17,617 bases of DNA, from NCBI GenBank assembly GCA_017452115.1, contig JAFTNB010000044.1, forward strand, positions 1-17,617. The letters are read 5' to 3'. The translations under genes and the position numbers were made by a program. Each line of letters starts with the position of its first letter. Position 1 is the stretch's first letter. The notes below the pieces were generated by a model. That model was not told where the DNA came from, did no database searches, and was given only the letters and a program-made list of their open reading frames with translations. Below, one piece after another: positions 1 through 7,116 of the stretch. The DNA comes from Alphaproteobacteria bacterium (GTDB lineage Bacteria > Pseudomonadota > Alphaproteobacteria > RF32 > CAG-239).

Positions 1-2652
1 AATTGTGATGGTGCGGCAAAGAAAAAATATAATTTTAGCGGTAATGATTCAAACGAAAGTATTCCGTTAGCTCATTTATGTGAGTATTTACCTTATGGTT
101 TCAGCGAAAAAACCATGATGTTTAATAATATTCAAATTGCTTTGAAACGGCGTAATTTTACCAGCGCTACCGGCGGTTCGGTCATTCGTCAGGATTTGAG
201 TGCATTAATAGTAGCAACACCGTCGATTGGGGATGGTATGCCTCGAGTAAGAGCTTCGCGTATAGCTTCTATGATTGGTACGAATGGTGGTTTTGCGGAT
301 AATAAAGTCGGTTATGGTGTCCAAGGTGTTTGGAAGATTGATTTAGATGAATTTGATTCAGATAGTTTTAAGCCGTCTAATGCAATAAATAATTCGGTTT
401 TGGCTACTTCTATTGAAGCTATTGCCAGCGGCAGTCACGGACGTGAAGATGTGTTGCATAGAAACAAAGTGGATGAGGACGGCGTGCTAAATACAATGAA
501 TACAACATTGTATATGGGGAATCATCCGATTAAAGATATACAACAGATGATTGTAACCGGTAATGGTTTAGGCGAAAAAGATGAGGCTATTTTGCTTGAA
601 GACGGTTCCGGTATTGATATTGAAGACGGAAATCTTCATGTCGGCGGAAATACAGTTTTGGATGGTACTCTTAATGTAGGGGGAGATGCCGATTTTGGTG
701 CAAATGTTACGGTTGCCGGTTTACTCAAAGCTTTGCAAGTAGAGGTTACGGAATGGATTAAAGCCGGTAGTGCAGAAATTTTAGGTGAATTAACTGCTGC
801 AGGCGGAAAGTTTAAGGTTGAAGCCGGTAGCGGCAATACTTCGATTGACGGGACGCTTAATGTGGCCGGAGATACAACTTTGCAATCAAATCTTACGGTT
901 AATGGTACTTCTGATTTGAAAGGAAAGGTTACAATAGGTGAGTCTGCCGGTTCAACGGGTAATCCTGATGACAATGTTGTGCTTGATGTGAAAGGTGATG
1001 CCAAATTTGAGGAAGATATATATGTTGCAGGCGTAGCAGATGTCGATAATTTGAATGTGCGAAAAGTTTTCCAAGCCGGACTTGGTGATGACGGCGTATA
1101 TAATATGCAGGTAACGAAAGACAAAGTAGATATTTTGCAGAATAATTTTATGGTTGGATATCCGACAAATTCTTCGGAGCCTACCGGCTTTTTGATTACG
1201 GAAGAATTAACCCGAATGAAGAATGGCACCATAATCGAATTAGAATCTCCGGAAATTTTATTGGGTACGAGTGATAATCCGTCGATGTTAACTGTTGTTA
1301 AGAATGATGGTGTTGCCGTTAATAATGAGAATTTCTTGGTACGAGATAATGATGACAATACATTGTTTGAAGTCAATCAATCCAGTAAAGAAGTTAGGGT
1401 AAAGGGAGGCGCTGACTTTATTGTACGTTCAAAAGGAACAGTAGATGCAGGCGGAAATGTTACCGGTGATGATTTGATTTTTCAGGTTGACCAGAACGGT
1501 GCGTATCAGATTGCAGATAGAGATGCCAGCATATACGTAAGAAAGGGCGTGGTTGAGTTAGGGCGTAATGATTCCGGTGATGTAAGTGATAAATCAACAT
1601 ATACCGGTTATATTAAGCTGGATAGAATTGTCGCTAATCAGGAAATTGATGAGAATGCATTTCATGATGATGACACTTCAAATGGTTATAGCGGTATTGT
1701 AAAATATGATGAATTTCAGGTTAATCCGGCTTATACATCTGTAATGCATGATATTAAGCTTACAACTCGCGGTGGTGCTCGTTTGAGTGATATTTTGCCG
1801 GACTTTATTAATAAGGGTATTTATGTGCTTGACGGAACCTATAAAGAAAAACTCAACGGCAAGAGTGTAAACTGGGATACTAATGAATCCGGAACTCCGA
1901 TAGCATCAGCTCAATTCCCTTATGATATATCTAAAATTACCAGCGGAAATGATGTTGCCGGCGCTATTGTTGCTGATAGTTGTTCTGAAGGTGATTTGAC
2001 ATGTGCCGCAACGCCATGGCTTGGTTTTATTCCGGCTCCGAGTTGTCCTCCGGGGTATTTGAAAGTAGCAACGCTTAGCCCTATTCGTTGGGCAATGGCA
2101 CAAGCAGGACGTCCGGTCACCAGTACTCGACCGGGAGCAGATGCCAATGAAGTACAAATGGCTTATAACCGAAATCCCAATTTGGTAAAATATGGTGCCG
2201 ATGGTGTTGCCGAACCATGGAAATTGGCTTTAACATTCCAGCAAAGTACATGGCTTAGTACATCTTTGAAGGCATTTACAAGAAACGGTATCAGTTATGG
2301 CTGGAGCGGTATTGTGGGCTTTATTTATCCGGCATTAGATTATGCTAAATATATTCAGGATATCGGAGAAATGACCTATAGTGAGATGGATTCTTCAACG
2401 ATTGTATGGAATTTGTTTGAGGTATATAATCAGCAAATTGTGGGTATTGCAAATGTTTATTGCTATTTCAACCGTCGTTCACAAGCACAGTTGACTGCTG
2501 CAGGTTCTTCTTCTATTCCTGATTTTAAGAATGATGAGTTGATTGATAGATATGACCAGTTGACGGGAGTTCGTGTTCGTTATGATGAAAAAGAAGATGC
2601 GTATGTAGAACGCTTGAACGATCCAAAGCTGAAATATACGGATCCTTGGTAA
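1..2652 (+). CDS. Large repetitive surface protein, PilV/shufflon-N-like adhesin (5' partial)
   Basis: The reading frame is open from base 1, so the true start lies upstream; an ATG at 115 is only an internal Met. About 883 residues are visible. The first ~110 residues (motifs LPYGF, LSALIVAT, ASRIASMIGTNGGF, GVQGVWKIDL) resemble the N-terminal domain of shufflon/PilV pilus-tip adhesins; this is recalled pattern similarity, not a search. Residues ~195-350 hold degenerate repeats of the type GTLNVxGDxxxxxNLTVxG, the beta-helical pattern common in tail fibres and adhesins. The C-terminal third has a CPPGYLKVATLSPIRWAMAQ stretch and few repeats. The likely role is a cell-surface or pilus-tip adhesin. 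A phage tail-fibre-like protein is the main alternative. A strong terminator follows at 2674, so it ends its transcription unit. Certain as a gene, tentative in function. Confidence 0.6.
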   Translation, partial: NCDGAAKKKYNFSGNDSNESIPLAHLCEYLPYGFSEKTMMFNNIQIALKRRNFTSATGGSVIRQDLSALIVATPSIGDGMPRVRASRIASMIGTNGGFADNKVGYGVQGVWKIDLDEFDSDSFKPSNAINNSVLATSIEAIASGSHGREDVLHRNKVDEDGVLNTMNTTLYMGNHPIKDIQQMIVTGNGLGEKDEAILLEDGSGIDIEDGNLHVGGNTVLDGTLNVGGDADFGANVTVAGLLKALQVEVTEWIKAGSAEILGELTAAGGKFKVEAGSGNTSIDGTLNVAGDTTLQSNLTVNGTSDLKGKVTIGESAGSTGNPDDNVVLDVKGDAKFEEDIYVAGVADVDNLNVRKVFQAGLGDDGVYNMQVTKDKVDILQNNFMVGYPTNSSEPTGFLITEELTRMKNGTIIELESPEILLGTSDNPSMLTVVKNDGVAVNNENFLVRDNDDNTLFEVNQSSKEVRVKGGADFIVRSKGTVDAGGNVTGDDLIFQVDQNGAYQIADRDASIYVRKGVVELGRNDSGDVSDKSTYTGYIKLDRIVANQEIDENAFHDDDTSNGYSGIVKYDEFQVNPAYTSVMHDIKLTTRGGARLSDILPDFINKGIYVLDGTYKEKLNGKSVNWDTNESGTPIASAQFPYDISKITSGNDVAGAIVADSCSEGDLTCAATPWLGFIPAPSCPPGYLKVATLSPIRWAMAQAGRPVTSTRPGADANEVQMAYNRNPNLVKYGADGVAEPWKLALTFQQSTWLSTSLKAFTRNGISYGWSGIVGFIYPALDYAKYIQDIGEMTYSEMDSSTIVWNLFEVYNQQIVGIANVYCYFNRRSQAQLTAAGSSSIPDFKNDELIDRYDQLTGVRVRYDEKEDAYVERLNDPKLKYTDPW

Positions 2653-2673
2653 TAATTACATTCTTAATTATCC

Positions 2674-2707
2674 AAAGCCTTGCAAATTTTTGCAGGGCTT
2701 TTTATTT
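2674..2707 (+). terminator. Rho-independent terminator after the adhesin gene
   Basis: A 13-bp stem (2674-2686 with 2689-2701, one G-U wobble) with a TT turn is followed by a T-rich run. It lies 22 bases after the stop codon of the adhesin gene and before the promoter of the next gene. Confidence 0.85.
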
Positions 2708-2731
2708 ATTAGCTGTAAATTAATATTTTGA

Positions 2732-2740
2732 TGTTATAAT
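2732..2740 (+). promoter_or_regulatory. Extended -10 promoter (TGTTATAAT)
   Basis: TG-N-TATAAT is a perfect extended -10 element at 2732-2740; the -35 region (about 2712-2717) is poor, as is usual for extended -10 promoters. Transcription would start near 2747. That lies downstream of a possible GTG start at 2741 and therefore supports an ATG start at 2774 or 2780 for the next gene. Confidence 0.55.
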
Positions 2741-2779
2741 GTGCAAAATAGTGATTTGTTGGTAGGGAGGCTTATGCTG

Positions 2780-3535
2780 ATGAAATTGTTGGTGTTGTTG
2801 CTAGGGTTTATATTTACGATGATGCCGAATGTAAATGCTGCTGAAGAAATGTTAGAAACCAAAGGGGGAATACAATCTTTTCAGCAAGATAAAAATGCTT
2901 GGCGCCGAGAAGAAACTGAAAACAAGAAGTTTTTGACAGGGATTGTTGATTCTATAGGGGCGGCTGCGGCAATTAATATTGAACAGGCAGAGCAAGTTTT
3001 TTGTTATGAAGTTGAGCCGCGAGCAGTAGATTATGACGGTTATACGATTAATGGAATGGCTTTGACCGGATTTTGCGGTGTGCTGAATGATGAATTGAAA
3101 AAACTGGTGCTGGAAGAATTATTTATGTCACCACAAAATGTGATTTTAGATAAAAATGAAGATTGTATTATAAAGCCTAAAATTATGTTACGATTTGTAA
3201 GAGGAGTTGATAATACAGATGTGTTGCTTTCTTCTCCGTGTTATTCTTATTCGGTATTTTATGGCGGAAAAATCCGTCCGTTTAATGCTAAGCCGGCAGC
3301 GGAAATAATTGATGCACTGGTGAACCCGTTGATAAAGAAAAAGGTAAAATTTGTTTCTCCGGCTTTATTAAATCAGTTGCTGCCTGTCGGAGTAGCGCAA
3401 ACAGCCGAGCAGAAAGAATTGGTGAATAAGAAAAACAAACCGATTAGGGGTTGGATAAAAGATAATGAAAATGCGGCTTCTGCTGCTCCGGCCTCAAATT
3501 CCCCTGTTAGTGGTTGGAATAAGTTGAATAAATAG
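2780..3535 (+). CDS. Unrecognised exported protein with four cysteines
   Basis: I do not recognise this family. The start at 2780 is chosen because GGGAGG ends at 2770, nine bases upstream; 2774 is also possible, and the GTG at 2741 lies before the predicted transcription start. The protein is about 251 residues. It opens with a signal peptide (MKLLVLLLGFIFTMMPNVNA, cleavage before AEEM). The mature part has four cysteines (in VFCYE, GFCGV, EDCII and SPCYS), enough for two disulfides in the periplasm. A central stretch KPKIMLRFVRG followed by LLSSPCYSYSVFYGGK looks like a folded, conserved core. The C-terminal ~60 residues are charged and low-complexity with two similar GW(I/N)K motifs (RGWIK, SGWNK). 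It is probably monocistronic. Function is not inferred. Confidence 0.7.
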   Translation: MKLLVLLLGFIFTMMPNVNAAEEMLETKGGIQSFQQDKNAWRREETENKKFLTGIVDSIGAAAAINIEQAEQVFCYEVEPRAVDYDGYTINGMALTGFCGVLNDELKKLVLEELFMSPQNVILDKNEDCIIKPKIMLRFVRGVDNTDVLLSSPCYSYSVFYGGKIRPFNAKPAAEIIDALVNPLIKKKVKFVSPALLNQLLPVGVAQTAEQKELVNKKNKPIRGWIKDNENAASAAPASNSPVSGWNKLNK

Positions 3536-3598
3536 TAATAGTTGTATTTGTTGGTAATAAAAATAGGGAGAAAACCAAGCAAAATAAAATTGTTGTTT

Positions 3599-3626
3599 TT
3601 GTATGAAAAATGTGTTAGCATAATAT
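3599..3626 (+). promoter_or_regulatory. Possible sigma-70 promoter of the DUF1566 gene
   Basis: TTGTAT (3599-3604) and TAATAT (3621-3626) are separated by 16 bases, 36 bases upstream of the 3662 ATG. A CATAAT at 3619-3624 overlaps the -10. Both boxes are imperfect, so the assignment is tentative. Confidence 0.35.
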
Positions 3627-3661
3627 AAGAAGGTGAGAATTATAAAAATAGGAGCAATACG

Positions 3662-4654
3662 ATGAGGAAGGATATATTTATATCGTCATGTTTATGCAAT
3701 TTCCCTTTACTGTCATACTCGTGCTTGACACGAGTATCCAGAGGCTTTAAGTGGATTCTCGGAACAAGTCCGAGGATGACAATAAAAAATGAGTGTCCGA
3801 GAATGACTGCAAATCTTAGTAAAGTTCTGGGCATGACAATGTTATGTTGTTTATTATCAAGCACTGCGCATGCGGATTGTACGCCTACTCCGGATTGTGC
3901 TTCTATTGGGTACACAGCCACAAGCTGTGATGGAGATAGTTTGAAATGTCCGTTTGATACCTCAAAACTCTTTTGTATTCCTTGCGATAGCTCTTATAAA
4001 TACGATTGTACCGGAGATAACAGTACCGGCGGTGTAGGAGATGCCTGTGGAGGCAAATATGCTTCATGTGCATGCTCCGGAGGCGGAGAATTTAATAATG
4101 GTACCTGTCCGCAAAGCTGTACTGTAGGTATGATATATTATTCGGATAAATCATGCAGCAGTACTTATGATAGTTCTAAAACAGCAATCGGTGTTGTGGT
4201 GAAAGATAATGAATTAATTGCGGCATTGACTGTGCCTGATATGGCATGGTCTAGTGCATATACAGATACGTCTTTAACAAACTATAGTTCAAGTACTGAT
4301 GCAAAAACAGATTATAATGGAAAGAGTAACACGGCAGTAATTGTAGCGGCTCATCCAAGTGAAACAACATCTAATAATGCTGCCATATATTGTAATTCTT
4401 ATACAACCGCGGGAACGTCTGCAGGGGATTGGTACTTGCCGGCAGCTGGGGAGGTATATGACTATATTTATAGCAATTATAGCGCGGTAAAAGCTGGTTG
4501 GGATTTGGTTGGAACTACGATTTCAGATAGTTGGTTTTGGTCTTCGTCCGAGGACGGCAGCAACTACGCTTGGGGCGTGGGTTCCAGTAACGGCAGTGTG
4601 AGCACCTACACTAAGAATCACAGTTACTCAGTCAGTTGTCTCCTAGCTTTATAG
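3662..4654 (+). CDS. Secreted Cys-rich DUF1566/C-type-lectin-like protein, candidate DGR target
   Basis: The protein is 330 residues from the ATG at 3662, which has AGGAG at 3650-3654 (7-base spacing). A classical signal peptide instead starts at internal Met48 (ATG 3803; VLGMTMLCCLLSSTAHA, cut before DCTP), giving 283 residues but with no Shine-Dalgarno. The intervening codons (~17-49) come from a palindromic repeat lying in frame. Mature residues ~72-165 are Cys-rich (about a dozen Cys, pairs such as CIPC and CAC). Residues ~180-330 resemble DUF1566: GDWYLPAAGEVYDYIY, then WFWSSSE, then a Tyr/Ser/Asn/Gly-rich tail ending in SCLLAL. DUF1566 belongs to the C-type-lectin-like folds, a known class of DGR targets. 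The tail has codon use unlike the rest of the gene. Role inferred: a secreted or surface binding protein. The gene and secretion are well supported; the DUF1566 call is good by pattern only. Confidence 0.75.
   Translation: MRKDIFISSCLCNFPLLSYSCLTRVSRGFKWILGTSPRMTIKNECPRMTANLSKVLGMTMLCCLLSSTAHADCTPTPDCASIGYTATSCDGDSLKCPFDTSKLFCIPCDSSYKYDCTGDNSTGGVGDACGGKYASCACSGGGEFNNGTCPQSCTVGMIYYSDKSCSSTYDSSKTAIGVVVKDNELIAALTVPDMAWSSAYTDTSLTNYSSSTDAKTDYNGKSNTAVIVAAHPSETTSNNAAIYCNSYTTAGTSAGDWYLPAAGEVYDYIYSNYSAVKAGWDLVGTTISDSWFWSSSEDGSNYAWGVGSSNGSVSTYTKNHSYSVSCLLAL
3711..3807 (+). repeat. Double-hairpin palindromic element inside a coding region
   Basis: The core 3711-3781 begins TGTCAT and ends ATGACA. It contains two hairpins: 3715-3723 with 3729-3737 (9 bp perfect, loop CTTGA) and 3755-3763 with 3769-3777 (9 bp, one wobble, loop ACAAG). 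A tail to 3807 (AAAAATGAGTGTCCGAGAAT) matches, with few differences, sequence in the second repeat cluster at 4849-4868. The minus-strand translation gives the familiar 'VILGLVPRIH...DTRVKHEYDSKG' type of peptide seen from such alphaproteobacterial repeats. It sits within the 5' part of the DUF1566 gene. Confidence 0.75.
4529..4654 (+). other. Candidate DGR variable region (VR)
   Basis: From 4553 to 4627, 14 of 25 codons end in C and none in A, and most belong to the set derivable from AAC or AAT by changing adenines (GAC, GGC, AGC, AAC, TAC, CAC, ACC, AGT). The preceding 25 codons (4475-4549) have only two ending in C. The stretch covers the ligand-binding end of a DUF1566/C-type-lectin fold (after WFWSSSE) and ends at the stop codon. 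These are the marks of an adenine-mutagenised VR. No matching template repeat or reverse transcriptase is seen in the window, so this is an inference. Confidence 0.5.
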
Positions 4655-4656
4655 TT

Positions 4657-4680
4657 AACTATTTGACTATTTAACTATTT
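4657..4680 (+). repeat. Three tandem 8-bp repeats (RACTATTT)
   Basis: AACTATTT (4657-4664), GACTATTT (4665-4672) and AACTATTT (4673-4680) lie head to tail between the stop codon of the DUF1566 gene and the large hairpin that begins at 4681. Confidence 0.8.
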
Positions 4681-4721
4681 GGGCAAAGGCGCAGTCTGCG
4701 AAGCGGACTGCGCCTTTGCCC
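4681..4721 (+). other. 19-bp GC-rich hairpin with GCGAAGC tip
   Basis: Bases 4681-4699 pair with 4703-4721 (19 bp, one G-T wobble) around a GAA loop. The tip GCGAAGC (4698-4704) is a DNA mini-hairpin known for exceptional stability. No T-run follows directly, although 4744-4762 is T-rich. Its place just after a VR-like gene end matches the downstream hairpin/cruciform of known DGR targets. It could instead act as a transcription terminator or mRNA 3' stabiliser. Confidence 0.7.
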
Positions 4722-4762
4722 CGCGAAAAACGCCCTATAGGATATTTTTCCTTTTTCTTTTC

Positions 4763-4884
4763 TGTCATCCTCGGACACACTCTCTTGTCATCCTCGGACT
4801 CATTTTTTTATAACAGTCATCCTCGGACTTGATCCGAGGATGACAGTTAAAAATGAGAGTCCGAGGATGACTGTTATAAAAAAA
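4763..4884 (+). repeat. Nested palindromic repeat cluster upstream of rpoD
   Basis: The motif GTCATCCTCGGAC occurs forward three times (about 4764, 4787 and 4816) and as its inverse twice (4833-4844 and 4859-4871). Bases 4816-4827 pair with 4833-4844 (12 bp perfect, loop CTTGA). Around this, 4803-4829 and 4858-4884 form a perfect 27-bp inverted repeat with AT-rich ends. The poly-T is on the 5' arm and poly-A on the 3' arm, so this is not a plus-strand terminator. With the tandem repeats and hairpin before it, this accounts for most of the 321-bp gap 4655-4975. Confidence 0.8.
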
Positions 4885-4908
4885 ATACACTTATTCGTAT
4901 TCTAATAC

Positions 4909-4937
4909 TTGACAAACACGCTAATAATAATTAAAAA
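4909..4937 (+). promoter_or_regulatory. Possible rpoD promoter
   Basis: A consensus -35 TTGACA (4909-4914) is followed after 17 bases by TAAAAA (4932-4937), a 4/6 match to the -10 box. The start would be near 4944, giving a leader of about 30 bases with AAGGA at 4965-4969. It lies just after the palindromic cluster. Confidence 0.4.
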
Positions 4938-4975
4938 ACTTCAAGCTAGCAAATTTGTTTTTTTAAGGATGTTAA

Positions 4976-7033
4976 ATGTCAGACATTGATAATCAGGACC
5001 TGTATGAAGGCACAGGTGGTGATACTCCGTTGATTGATTCTCTTGGTAGTGCTATTAAACGCCTTATTGATAAAGGCAAAGTGCGCGGATATATCACCGT
5101 TGAAGAACTCAACAAAGCTCTTCCCCCAGAACGCGAATCGTCAGAAAATATTGAAGATATTATGTCAGGTATCTCCGATATGGGTATTAGCATTATCGGC
5201 GAATCGGAAGTAGATTCTTTTGAACCTGATGCAGTCGAAGATGAGGATGATTTTGACGAAAGCGGCAATTTTGATGAGAAAGAATTAGGGCGTAATGATG
5301 ATCCCGTTCGTATGTATCTCAAAGAAATGGGATCCGTAGAGTTGCTTTCTCGTGAGGGTGAAATTGCTATCGCTAAACGTATTGAGGCCGGTAAAACCGT
5401 GATGATTGACGGTTTGTGCGAAAGTCCAATGACTATTAAGGCTATTGCCGGATGGCGTGATGAGCTGATTGAGGGTACAATGCAGCTGCGTGATATCATC
5501 GATTTGGAAATGATGTATGGTGATGATGCAGAGGCAATCGATTTTGAAGATGATGAAGAAACTGTCGATGATTTAGAGCGTGTAGCCGAAGAGTTGGAAA
5601 CCAAAGATAATCTGGATGATATTGACGATGATCTTGATGATGATATGGAACTCGATGGCTCCGTTGATGATGAAGATGATGATGATGACGACAGTGATGA
5701 TATGACTTCTGATGGTGAGCATATCTCCTCTGATGACGAAGATATTGATGGTAATGGCGGGCGAGTTGCTGCTTCTGTTTCTTCTATGGAAGAGGCCTTG
5801 CGTGAGCTGGTGTTGGAGATTTTGAATAAAATTTCCGGTTACTATGATGATTTGAAGAAAATTCAAAAACAACGTGTGGAAGCAATTATTGCCGGAAAAT
5901 GCATCAGCTCTACTACTGAAAAAAAATATTTACAAGTAAAACGCGAGCTGGTGGAATTGATGAGCTCAATTCATCTCAATGCTTCTCGTATTGAACAATT
6001 GGTAGAACAGCTTAATAGTCTTAATAAGCGTTTAATGGGATTAGAGGGAAAATTATTGCGCTATGCTTTGTCTTGCAAAATTAAACGCGAAGATTTCTTA
6101 GCCGCTTATCAAAAATCGGAACTCGATCCTAAATGGATTGAAACAATTGCTAAAAAATCTGATAAGCATTGGAAAGCTTTTGTTGAAAAATATGGTTTGG
6201 AAATTGCCGAATTGCGTGAAGCTGTAGCCCAGATGGCGCAAGAATGCGGTTTGCCGATTAGTGAATATCGCCGTATGGTCGATACTATCAAAAAAGGTGA
6301 ACGAGAAGCTGAACGGGCAAAGAAAGAAATGATTGAGGCTAATTTACGCTTGGTGATTTCTATTGCCAAAAAATATACTAATCGCGGTTTGCAATTCTTG
6401 GACTTGATTCAAGAAGGTAATATCGGATTGATGAAAGCCGTGGATAAATTTGAGTATCGCCGCGGTTATAAATTTTCTACTTATGCAACTTGGTGGATTA
6501 GACAAGCTATTACTCGTTCTATTGCCGATCAGGCTCGTACTATTCGTATTCCGGTGCATATGATTGAAACTATCAATAAACTTACTCGCACTTCTCGTCA
6601 GATGTTGGCAGAAATGGGACGTGAGCCGGTACCGGAAGAATTGGCAAAACGTTTATCTATGCCGGTCGAAAAAATTCGTAAAGTATTGAAAATTGCTAAA
6701 GAGCCCGTTTCTTTAGAAGCTCCGGTCGGAGATGAAGAAGATTCTTCTTTGGGCGATTTTATTGCCGATGATAATGCTTTGCAACCGCTTGATTCCGCAA
6801 TCCATTCTAATCTTAAGGAAACTTGTACGCGTATTTTGTCTTCTTTGACTCCGCGTGAAGAACGTGTATTGCGTATGCGTTTTGGTATTGGGATGAATAC
6901 TGACCATACATTAGAAGAAGTGGGACAGCAGTTTAATGTAACGCGTGAACGTATTCGACAGATTGAGGCTAAGGCTTTGCGTAAGCTTAAGCATCCGTCG
7001 CGGTCTAGAAAATTGCGCTCATTCCTTGATTAA
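4976..7033 (+). CDS. rpoD: RNA polymerase primary sigma factor (sigma-70)
   Basis: This is the housekeeping sigma factor that brings RNA polymerase to -10/-35 promoters. It has 685 residues, against 613 in E. coli. Region 1.1 lies at ~15-70 and region 1.2 at ~106-140 ([20 protein letters not shown]). A very acidic non-conserved segment runs over ~183-260, including a 12-residue Asp/Glu/Ser run at 231-242. Region 2 starts near 455 ([32 protein letters not shown]) and includes [20 protein letters not shown] for -10 recognition and melting. Region 3 follows, and the region 4 helix-turn-helix ([16 protein letters not shown]) ends at ~672. The ATG at 4976 has AAGGA six bases upstream. In many alphaproteobacteria rpoD follows dnaG; here a repeat-rich gap precedes it. 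Identity is certain; the long acidic insert is the oddity. Confidence 0.97.
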   Translation: MSDIDNQDLYEGTGGDTPLIDSLGSAIKRLIDKGKVRGYITVEELNKALPPERESSENIEDIMSGISDMGISIIGESEVDSFEPDAVEDEDDFDESGNFDEKELGRNDDPVRMYLKEMGSVELLSREGEIAIAKRIEAGKTVMIDGLCESPMTIKAIAGWRDELIEGTMQLRDIIDLEMMYGDDAEAIDFEDDEETVDDLERVAEELETKDNLDDIDDDLDDDMELDGSVDDEDDDDDDSDDMTSDGEHISSDDEDIDGNGGRVAASVSSMEEALRELVLEILNKISGYYDDLKKIQKQRVEAIIAGKCISSTTEKKYLQVKRELVELMSSIHLNASRIEQLVEQLNSLNKRLMGLEGKLLRYALSCKIKREDFLAAYQKSELDPKWIETIAKKSDKHWKAFVEKYGLEIAELREAVAQMAQECGLPISEYRRMVDTIKKGEREAERAKKEMIEANLRLVISIAKKYTNRGLQFLDLIQEGNIGLMKAVDKFEYRRGYKFSTYATWWIRQAITRSIADQARTIRIPVHMIETINKLTRTSRQMLAEMGREPVPEELAKRLSMPVEKIRKVLKIAKEPVSLEAPVGDEEDSSLGDFIADDNALQPLDSAIHSNLKETCTRILSSLTPREERVLRMRFGIGMNTDHTLEEVGQQFNVTRERIRQIEAKALRKLKHPSRSRKLRSFLD

Positions 7034-7044
7034 GTCATTTATGT

Positions 7045-7081
7045 AAAAATCTCCCAAGTCTATGTTTGGGAGATTTTTTTT
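7045..7081. terminator. Bidirectional terminator between rpoD and fliP
   Basis: A 13-bp perfect stem (7045-7057 with 7066-7078) has A-run and T-run flanks, an 8-base loop and a T-rich tail on both strands. It sits between convergent rpoD and fliP and can end both transcripts. Confidence 0.85.
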
Positions 7082-7116
7082 ATAATGATTTTAGTGTTGT
7101 TCAAAGATGAATATGG

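Noticed and set aside
636..1376. Long minus-strand open frame opposite the adhesin gene
   Set aside because: Low-complexity Ser/Thr/Pro-rich shadow of the plus-strand repeats; the plus strand has coherent domains and a terminator.
2741..2779. GTG start at 2741 for the exported protein
   Set aside because: It overlaps the -10 region and precedes the predicted transcript start; a strong ribosome-binding site supports the later ATG.
3640..3921. Minus-strand open frame opposite the start of the DUF1566 gene
   Set aside because: Its translation (VILGLVPRIH, DTRVKHEYDSKG) is the usual product of reading the palindromic repeat, not a gene.
4763..4884. Possible CRISPR array or terminator
   Set aside because: The repeated cores are short, in both orientations and irregularly spaced, which is not CRISPR. 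The poly-T lies on the 5' arm, so it is not a plus-strand terminator.
4993..5604. Minus-strand open frame inside rpoD
   Set aside because: Ser-rich antisense of the Asp/Glu-coding region; rpoD is unambiguous.
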